Positions 57,851 to 64,000 of a stretch of 64,000 nt of DNA are shown here, piece after piece. The notes beneath the pieces were generated by a model. The model had not been told where the DNA came from. It saw only the letters and a program-made list of their open reading frames with translations, and made no database searches. Position 1 is the first letter of the stretch; every line of letters starts with the position of its first letter. Origin of the DNA: Gracilaria domingensis (Eukaryota > Rhodophyta > Florideophyceae > Gracilariales > Gracilariaceae); the NCBI GenBank assembly GCA_022539475.1, contig VCMS01000005.1:248001-312000 (forward strand). Direction: 5' to 3'. A program made the position numbers and the translations under genes.

Positions 57851-58300
57851 TCAACGAGAATCTTCCTTAATGAACGAACAGCAGAATATTTGTATTACAC
57901 AGGCGCCATTAACCGTGATGGGAATGAATGTTATTGACTTCCGACGAATCCCGAGAAATGCAAGGCATTGCGCCCTGCTGTTCTTTGTGCAATAAAAACT
58001 GTCATTGTTGTTTTCAAGATGTTCTTGGTACCGTTGGCAACGTTGATGTGATAGAGATTACTTCAGAACGAAGATGGTGCACTGTACCTATGGTACCTTA
58101 GGTATAAACCGCGATCAAAAATAAAAGGCATGAATCCTTTGGAAGGCAGGCATTTTTGTTCGCTTGGGAGATTTCAAATCCTTTGGATTGCCAGCATAGG
58201 GCGTTGCACTTCAGACCTTGCTTCCTTGCGCATGAACTCTCTCCCGGCGGAGATCAAAGATCACGAACATTCAGTCCTGTCAAGAGTCCAGGGTTTTTAG
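57851..58300. other. Intergenic region with GTAC palindrome
   Basis: This 450 bp stretch lies between two same-strand genes. A near-perfect palindrome TACCTATGGTACCTTAGGTA lies at 58085-58104, and GGTACCGTTGGCAAC near 58028. No gene was seen. Confidence 0.45.
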
Positions 58301-59350
58301 ATGTTCACATTTTCGCCTTCCATCTTGACTTTCTTGCGGAGCGCAAACCCTTGTCTTCTTTCTTCGAAGACGCGTGCGTCATACTGCCGCTTTCCAAAGC
58401 AGAGCCTAGTCTGCAAAAGGAAACGACCGGCTGATATCTTCCGCACTGCCCTTTGTTCGTCAACACGCGATTCCGTGTCAATGAGTTCATCATCTAACCG
58501 CTCAGCTTTGGTAGATCCAACATGGTTGGCCTCTCGGCTACAAGACACTACCGTGCTGGATGCATCGTGGTATATGCCTGCGCAAAAGCATGATGCATAC
58601 GGTGATTACAAGAAGAGAAGGATCCCAGGTGCTCGCTTCTTTGATATAGACGGCTCCGGTCTATGTGACACGTCGTCTTCTCTTCCACATATGTTGCCCC
58701 ATTCCACAGAATTTGCAGCGAAAGTATCTGAGCTTGGAGTTACCAACGAAAAGTCGGTTGTCATCTACGCTCAGTCCGGTTTCGTAGGTGCGGCGCGCGC
58801 TTGGTGGATGTTTCGACTTCATGGAAAGCAAGATTCGTACTTACTTAATGGTGGGTTGAACGAATGGGAAAGCCAGCACTTGCCTCTTGAGACCAGTCCA
58901 CCTCCAGAACACACAACGACAGAGTCGAGCTCGTCATTTGTTTCTGATGTAAACGCCGATCTCGTTCGTGATATGCAATACATGCTGCGCCAAATTAGCG
59001 ACCGAAATGGCGTGATCATCGATGCGAGATCAAAAGCGCGTTTTGACGGAACAGGTCCAGAGCCGAGACCAGGTTTACTACGCGGGCACATGCCGGGAGC
59101 TTACAATGTGCCGAGCTCAACTGTTGTCTCCGCCGGAAAGATGAAAACCGCTGATGAACTGCGACAGGTGTTTAAGGAAGCTGGCTTGCATCTAGATACC
59201 ATCACTCAACCTGTTTCCCTTACTTGTGGTAGTGGAGTTACAGCAGCGATTCTCTGCGCTGCGCTTCATGAGCTTGGAGTAGCGTCCGCCGTTTACGATG
59301 GGAGTTGGAGCGAGTATGGGGCCATAAACAGCAACCCCGTTACGACGTGA
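58301..59350 (+). CDS. MST: 3-mercaptopyruvate sulfurtransferase (tandem rhodanese)
   Basis: The enzyme moves sulfur from 3-mercaptopyruvate to cyanide, thiols or thioredoxin. The protein is 349 residues; the first ~60 are Ser/Arg/Lys-rich and likely a mitochondrial or plastid targeting peptide, and an internal Met near residue 60 (MSSSSNRSALVDPTWL) could start a cytosolic form. Two rhodanese domains follow. The N-terminal one is inactive-type (PGARFFDIDGSGLCDTSSSLPHMLP, VIYAQSGFVGAARAWW). The C-terminal one has DARSKARFDG, GHMPGAYNVPSSTVV and active-site C309 in CGSGVTAAI, the mercaptopyruvate-type CG(S/T)GVTA loop rather than the CRKGVT of thiosulfate enzymes. It is convergent with the helicase gene, only 10 bp away. 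Confidence 0.93.
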   Translation: MFTFSPSILTFLRSANPCLLSSKTRASYCRFPKQSLVCKRKRPADIFRTALCSSTRDSVSMSSSSNRSALVDPTWLASRLQDTTVLDASWYMPAQKHDAYGDYKKRRIPGARFFDIDGSGLCDTSSSLPHMLPHSTEFAAKVSELGVTNEKSVVIYAQSGFVGAARAWWMFRLHGKQDSYLLNGGLNEWESQHLPLETSPPPEHTTTESSSSFVSDVNADLVRDMQYMLRQISDRNGVIIDARSKARFDGTGPEPRPGLLRGHMPGAYNVPSSTVVSAGKMKTADELRQVFKEAGLHLDTITQPVSLTCGSGVTAAILCAALHELGVASAVYDGSWSEYGAINSNPVTT

Positions 59351-59360
59351 TAAAACTGCT

Positions 59361-61160
59361 TCAAAACTTATCTTGACCCGTTAGTCGATCAAATGTCTCT
59401 TCCGTGATCTTTCCTCGCTTCAGCTTTCGTAGTTGCATAGCTTCAAAGCTAAAATCCTCTTCATCATCGCTGATTTCGTATTGAGCCTGATTAACCCTCA
59501 CCATCCCTTTCTCTTTAGCTTTTCGTTCGTTGTTGTCATTGGCCTTTGCCTTTCGTTTTCGTTTCTTTCCCTTTCGGGCTGCCTTCTCAATTCTTTCGGT
59601 ACTCCTCTCCTGTGCCTCAGAGATCTTCCTTTGACGAGCCGCCTCTTTCTGTTTGTCCTTGAACTTGATCTCACGGATGTTTACGCCCTCACCTCGAGGC
59701 TTTATCTTGCTCCGAAGTTTCTTAAACTCGTAGAAGCGCGGGAGACGTAGTAAACCAAAAGAGTCTGCTGCGCTATTGATGTCGAGCTCGTCAAGCTTGA
59801 AAAGATAACGACATCTATGTTCCTTATAAGCGCGTATATAACTTAGAAACGCAAGCTCCGAAGCTTCAAGGATCGCTCTGTCACTTAGCGTAGCTTCTCG
59901 TACAACGCGCTTTACATCCTCCAAAACGTTGATTGACTCAGACAACTCGAACTTGACCGTGGGACATTTTCGAATCTTTAAGAAATCCACGTACGATTCT
60001 TCACTCGCGGCGAGAAAGATCATAGACCTCCCGTCGCGACCTAAACGAGCAGTACGGCCTACACGATGAACATACGCATCGGGCTCTTGGGGTGCGTCGA
60101 ACTGCACAACCCAGTCCACATCTGGAATGTCAATTCCCCTAGCTGCCACGTCGGTACAAAACAAAACACCTTGTTCAGACTCTACAAACCGAGCTAGATT
60201 GCGATCACGCCGATGTTGATTCATCTTTCCATGCAGAGCAATAAATGGTCTTTCTGCTGATTGAGATTCAATTTCATGTTGGTCTCCCCGATTTATATTC
60301 TTTTTTGCGCATGACAGCATTAGATTCAACGGAAGTCGACGGTAATACTCAACACAAGCGCAAGTTAGAAAGTACACAATAAACTTCCCTTCTTCGCGAG
60401 CAACAATGTCTATCAGACGGGCAAGTCTTTCCCCTTGAGGAACTATATCATAATAGCTTGATAAAGAGGCTGGAACAACTCTCTTTCCTTCCACAGAAGC
60501 GACCTTGACAACTACTCGAACAGGATTCCGTAGACCAGCTCGAGCCAAAGAGATGACCTCTTCTGTTTGTGTGGCAGAATATATTCCAGTTCGACGCTGT
60601 CGTGGCAAGCGGGTTAGAATAGAAGTAAGCGTAACTGAGAAGCCCATATCCAATAGGCGATCAGCCTCGTCAAGTATAAGCATTTCTAATGTATTGTAAT
60701 GGAGTTCGTTTGACTCCAACGCTGCCGCAAGACGGCCGGGAGTAGCAATAATCAGGCGGTGGTCCTTGTACTTCGCATCTGGTCCAGCGGAGCTTGAATC
60801 AGCCCCGCCGACAAGGGGAACCGGACGTACGTCCCCAGGAATGTTATCAAAAAGAGTGCATGCAACTGCGTGGACCTGAGATGCCAATTCCCTTGTGGGA
60901 AGTATGACTAAAGCAAAGATGCGTTTCGATGGCTTGGTCTTCTTTTTGAGCATTTCCTGCGCAATTGGAATTAGGAACGATAGAGTTTTCCCAGAACCAG
61001 TTTCTGCTTGAACACAAACATCCTTGCAGGTAAGCAAGGGTGGAATGGCGGTGGCTTGAACGGGGGTCATAGACTTGTGGCGGAATGTATCATGCAGAGC
61101 ATTCACAACTGATTCTGCCAGAGGGGGGCGCAAAGCGGTCCACGGGCCTGCGGTGGCCAT
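59361..61160 (-). CDS. SPB4: DEAD-box RNA helicase, SPB4/DDX55 type
   Basis: SPB4/DDX55 helicases act in the nucleolus on 60S ribosomal subunit precursors. I start at the ATG at 61160 (MATAGPWTALRPPL, 599 residues), which is where homology begins; an upstream ATG at 61283 would add 41 residues without family similarity. Motifs in order: TPVQATAIPPL (Q), AETGSGKT (I, about 54), PTRELA, TPGRLAA, LDEADRLLD (about 161), the SAT region as SATQTEEV, and HRVGRTARLGR (about 367). The sequence SKPTQWP-type C-terminal SPB4 extension is seen as FKDKQKEAARQRK followed by a Lys/Arg-rich region and an acidic end (EISDDEEDFSFE). It is convergent with the sulfurtransferase gene at a distance of 10 bp, so the two 3' UTRs must overlap. 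Confidence 0.92.
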   Translation of the reverse strand: MATAGPWTALRPPLAESVVNALHDTFRHKSMTPVQATAIPPLLTCKDVCVQAETGSGKTLSFLIPIAQEMLKKKTKPSKRIFALVILPTRELASQVHAVACTLFDNIPGDVRPVPLVGGADSSSAGPDAKYKDHRLIIATPGRLAAALESNELHYNTLEMLILDEADRLLDMGFSVTLTSILTRLPRQRRTGIYSATQTEEVISLARAGLRNPVRVVVKVASVEGKRVVPASLSSYYDIVPQGERLARLIDIVAREEGKFIVYFLTCACVEYYRRLPLNLMLSCAKKNINRGDQHEIESQSAERPFIALHGKMNQHRRDRNLARFVESEQGVLFCTDVAARGIDIPDVDWVVQFDAPQEPDAYVHRVGRTARLGRDGRSMIFLAASEESYVDFLKIRKCPTVKFELSESINVLEDVKRVVREATLSDRAILEASELAFLSYIRAYKEHRCRYLFKLDELDINSAADSFGLLRLPRFYEFKKLRSKIKPRGEGVNIREIKFKDKQKEAARQRKISEAQERSTERIEKAARKGKKRKRKAKANDNNERKAKEKGMVRVNQAQYEISDDEEDFSFEAMQLRKLKRGKITEETFDRLTGQDKF

Positions 61161-61283
61161 TGTGACAAGATGAAAGCCTTTGCCCTGCCTTTTCAAATGT
61201 CCATCATGCACCGACGTTAGCTCTTCTAAACATAAAAAAGAAGGAATGCGTCGGCGAAGAAAGCGGACGAAAAAGATATCCAT

Positions 61284-61742
61284 GAAGGATCATGAGTTGT
61301 TACAACTTTCGTATTCCCTATCACGCTATTAAGGTACCCTTTCACAAAATTGAAAGCAACCACGTGTTTGGCCCATGTCTATCCACTGGCACCTTGAGGT
61401 TGGAAAGCCAAACCACGCAGATCTGATCGAAACGATGCATGCCGAGGTCTGCATCATCACATAGACGCCTTTACATGCAGGTCTGAAGTAAAAAACGACA
61501 TTAGGCTCAAGTAGAGGCTCCTTACCCTTGCAGCTGCTCATTATTGCTGACCCACAGATTGTTTTCGTGAGCTTGAAGTATAACGAATACAACTAATCGT
61601 AATTATCAGAATTCTAGCGGATATATCCGCAATTCGATTAGGGCGGCAAACATTGATCACAGGCGTAGGTTACTTCAGTTGTTCCTATCATTTCGCCGTG
61701 GTAGTTCCGAAAAATCTTCAAAGATATCAACTGCATCGAACT
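61284..61742. other. Divergent promoter region
   Basis: This stretch separates the divergent helicase and LPD genes. An ATG at 61283 in frame with the helicase leaves it unclear whether 61161-61283 is coding. No hairpin or repeat was noticed. Confidence 0.4.
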
Positions 61743-63329
61743 ATGGCCTTTATCACGGGAGTACTTCCGACATCCTGGGCCTATCGTCCACAGAAATCGT
61801 TCCTGTGTCAGAGATCTTCGTCCATTCGAAACACAGTTGGTCGACGCGCCAATCTTCAACGTCGTCCTCTAGCATCAAAGAGATCCCCTCGTGCCTCCTT
61901 CGATTATGATCTTGCCATCGTTGGGGCTGGTGTTGGAGGTCACGGAGCAGCCCTTCATGCCGTCTCAAAGGGTTTGAAAGTCTGTATTTTTGAAGCTCGT
62001 GATGTAGGCGGAACGTGTGTCAATAGAGGTTGTGTTCCATCTAAAGCTCTCCTTGCTGCCGCTGGTCGCATTCGGGAAATGAAGGATGCTGATCACTTGC
62101 GAGCCCTGGGGATCTCGCTTGACGGAGTCTCCTATGACCGACAAGGAGTGGCCGATCATGCCAACGGCTTAGCGTCGAAAGTTAAAGGAAACATGACCAA
62201 CTCATTAGGCGCTTTGGGAGTTACTGTCATCAATGCTAGAGCAACGCTCACCAGTGCTCAAAGCATAAAAGGATCTGATGGAAAGACCTACACGGCAGAG
62301 AATATCATTCTAGCGCCTGGTAGCGTTCCGTTCGTGCCGAGAGGTGTTGAAATTGACGGCAAGACTGTTTTCACAAGTGATGACGCATTGAAAATGGAAT
62401 GGGTTCCTGACTGGGTGGCTATTGTTGGATCAGGATACATTGGCCTCGAGTTTTCTGACGTCTATACGGCATTAGGCTCTAATGTGACTTTTGTTGAAGC
62501 TATGCCAAACTTAATGCCAGGATTTGACCCTGAGATTGCCCGCCTAGCGCAGAGGCTTCTCATTAATCCCCGACCAATCGATTATCACACTAATGTTTTC
62601 GCTTCTAAGGTTACGCCAGGGATCCCGGGACAGCGTCCAGTCATTATTGATCTTATTGACGCTGGAAGTAAGGAACCAGTTGATCAGCTGGAAGTGGATG
62701 CCGCGATGATTGCTACTGGTCGGGCACCATACACGGAAGGCTTAGGATTGGAGTCAGTCCAAGTCGAAACCCAGAGAGGATTTGTTCCTGTGGACGAACG
62801 TATGCGTGTCCTTGACAAAAACGGAGCTGCGATTGAACATCTATTCGCAATAGGTGATGTCAACGGGAAGATGATGCTTGCCCATGCGGCATCTGCCCAG
62901 GGAATCAGCGCAGTTGAGAACATTGTCGGTAAAGAACATCAGGTCGATCATAACGCAGTGCCAGCGGCCTGCTTTACGCATCCAGAGATATCGATGGTTG
63001 GGTTGACAGAGCCGGCAGCAAAAGAGAAGGCGTCGTCGGAAGGTTTTGATTTGGGTAAGTCAGTTGGGCATTTTCGTGCTAACTCGAAAGCCTTGGCTGA
63101 GGGAGAGGGAGACGGTATAGCAAAAGTGTTGTTTAACAAGAGTAATGGAACAATATTGGGTGTCCACATAATTGGTCTTCATGCTGCCGACTTGATACAG
63201 GAGTGTTCAAACGCTGTAGCACGAGGTACCACCGTCGATGAACTTGCCTTTTGTGTACATACCCATCCGACACTTAGTGAAGTTGTGGATGAAGCTATCA
63301 AAGGTGCAGTTGGAATGGCTGCCCATTAA
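61743..63329 (+). CDS. LPD: Plastid dihydrolipoamide dehydrogenase (pyruvate dehydrogenase E3)
   Basis: E3 reoxidises lipoyl groups of the pyruvate dehydrogenase complex and reduces NAD. The ATG at 61743 gives 528 residues; an extension to 61653 begins with TTG. Residues 1-55 are Ser/Arg-rich with no acidic residues, as in a plastid transit peptide. The FAD motif is [20 protein letters not shown], the redox disulfide is in [13 protein letters not shown], the NAD motif is [20 protein letters not shown], the FAD GD motif is [19 protein letters not shown], and the active-site His-Glu pair is HTHPTLSE. The insertion [17 protein letters not shown] and overall form match the plastid rather than the mitochondrial isoform. 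All catalytic residues are present. Confidence 0.93.
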   Translation: MAFITGVLPTSWAYRPQKSFLCQRSSSIRNTVGRRANLQRRPLASKRSPRASFDYDLAIVGAGVGGHGAALHAVSKGLKVCIFEARDVGGTCVNRGCVPSKALLAAAGRIREMKDADHLRALGISLDGVSYDRQGVADHANGLASKVKGNMTNSLGALGVTVINARATLTSAQSIKGSDGKTYTAENIILAPGSVPFVPRGVEIDGKTVFTSDDALKMEWVPDWVAIVGSGYIGLEFSDVYTALGSNVTFVEAMPNLMPGFDPEIARLAQRLLINPRPIDYHTNVFASKVTPGIPGQRPVIIDLIDAGSKEPVDQLEVDAAMIATGRAPYTEGLGLESVQVETQRGFVPVDERMRVLDKNGAAIEHLFAIGDVNGKMMLAHAASAQGISAVENIVGKEHQVDHNAVPAACFTHPEISMVGLTEPAAKEKASSEGFDLGKSVGHFRANSKALAEGEGDGIAKVLFNKSNGTILGVHIIGLHAADLIQECSNAVARGTTVDELAFCVHTHPTLSEVVDEAIKGAVGMAAH

Positions 63330-63489
63330 CACAAATCAAGATTAACCAAGCCTGAAAGAGACGAGGGATAGGCCGTTGTCGACAGGTCCAGCCGTTATGA
63401 AGACCTTGGCGCTTGTCCAGCAGTCTGGTTCAGAGAAATGAAGCATTTTTTCGCTCGCTTCCTGAATGAAGTTCATTAATCCCCGTGGT

Positions 63490-64000
63490 TCATGTGTCAT
63501 CGGTCCTGGAGGCTGTATCCCACTCATCGATCCAGCGTCTAAATGCCCAGTAAGGAGCAATGTGGCGTAACAAATACAAAAGGAGATACGATAGATCAAA
63601 GTGGTGACTTCCCGTAAACAACTGGACTAAACGTTCCACGCACCCAATCCAGTCCAGTCCAGCGTAGGTGCAATATAGCACTGCGGCTAACAACCAACGT
63701 ACGGTATCCGACTGGCGGGCTGGAATGTTCGGAAGAACCATTGCTGTAGTCCATTCCTGGGAAAGAAACTTCATTCCATCAGCTTCAGCTCGACGGCAAA
63801 ACCAACCAGTGTGCCACGCTCCGTACAAGAGAGCAACGTCCCTCTCATGGATTTCATTCAGCGCTTCCCACGCAACACGATTCCTGCCTAAGTCATCAAG
63901 TACGCGTGCGTTTGCGTTCGCGTTGGTGCTTGCAACTGCTCGCCAAGCATATGTGAGTCGCCTTTTTGTAACCAAGTCCGCGCTGAGAAGTTGCAATAAC
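63490..64000 (-). CDS. Partial TraB/GumN-like protein, 5' end beyond window
   Basis: The frame is open to the right edge with no ATG at the boundary; the codon at 63996 is TTG, so the start lies outside the window. About 170 C-terminal residues are seen. The segment RDVALLYGAWHTGWFCRRAE resembles the (V)YGAxHxxG motif of TraB/GumN-type proteins of cyanobacteria and plastid-bearing eukaryotes, and W-TAMVLP follows. Two hydrophobic stretches (TVRWLLAAVLYCTYAGLDWI, LSYLLLYLLRHIAPYWAF) could be membrane helices. Function unknown; the family assignment is tentative. It is convergent with the LPD gene, 160 bp away. Confidence 0.55.
   Translation of the reverse strand, partial: LLQLLSADLVTKRRLTYAWRAVASTNANANARVLDDLGRNRVAWEALNEIHERDVALLYGAWHTGWFCRRAEADGMKFLSQEWTTAMVLPNIPARQSDTVRWLLAAVLYCTYAGLDWIGCVERLVQLFTGSHHFDLSYLLLYLLRHIAPYWAFRRWIDEWDTASRTDDT

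Overview
The window is nuclear DNA of an intron-poor, plastid-bearing eukaryote, most likely a red alga (Rhodophyta). The pointers are a CpcS/CpeS-type phycobiliprotein lyase with a transit-peptide-like N terminus (46688-47479), a plant-type cycloartenol synthase (15873-18107), plastid-type forms of the Mfd/TRCF helicase (23537-26089) and dihydrolipoamide dehydrogenase (61743-63329), an RWP-RK-like protein, and mostly single-exon genes packed on both strands. No operons, rRNA, tRNA, CRISPR arrays or recognisable transposon genes were seen. Several long reading frames begin with TTG or GTG when read stop to stop; I moved those starts to the first sensible ATG.

Layout. 1-2866 (-): large serine-rich protein, truncated by the window edge, with kinetochore-scaffold-like short motifs. 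3623-10496 (+): VPS13-type lipid-transfer protein split over two frames. 10575-12620 (-): peroxisomal-type ABC half-transporter. 12621-14271: palindrome-rich spacer. 14272-15777 (+): type I membrane glycoprotein. 15873-18107 (-): cycloartenol synthase. 18630-20930 (-): 2OG-oxygenase-fold protein lacking most active-site residues. 21511-22083 (-) and 22302-23291 (+): divergent C9orf85-like and coiled-coil genes in a GC-rich patch. 23537-26089 (+): plastid TRCF. 26438-26950 (-): EIF1AD-like. 28579-30036 (-): RWP-RK-like. 30037-32628: long gene-poor stretch. 32629-33693 (-): BI-1/LFG protein with a C-terminal exon. 34238-35983 (-): PH-domain kinase, divergent from an unknown nuclear protein (36391-37737, +). 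38741-42355 (+): large basic protein with seven tandem acidic/serine repeats. 42356-45103: gene-poor.

45104-46042 (-): UAF30-like DEK_C/SWIB protein, divergent from the phycobiliprotein lyase. 48456-50045 (+): alanine aminotransferase. 50284-51976 (-): two-exon protein O-mannosyltransferase, divergent from a very GC-rich QTRT2-like gene (52153-53688, +) whose stop overlaps the start of a five-pass membrane protein (53685-55064, +). 56366-57850 (+): acyl-CoA synthetase. 58301-59350 (+): mercaptopyruvate sulfurtransferase, convergent with SPB4/DDX55-like helicase (59361-61160, -). 61743-63329 (+): plastid LPD. 63490 to the right edge (-): partial TraB-like protein.

The genes are mainly housekeeping: membrane lipid and sterol metabolism, peroxisome transport, plastid function, tRNA and rRNA maturation, and protein glycosylation. 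They do not form one pathway. The most unusual non-coding signal is a set of near-perfect, almost loop-less palindromes in the spacers and a recurring GTACCGTCGGTAC palindrome. Other notable points are homopolymer C tracts just before start codons, patches of extreme GC content, and the inactive-looking oxygenase.
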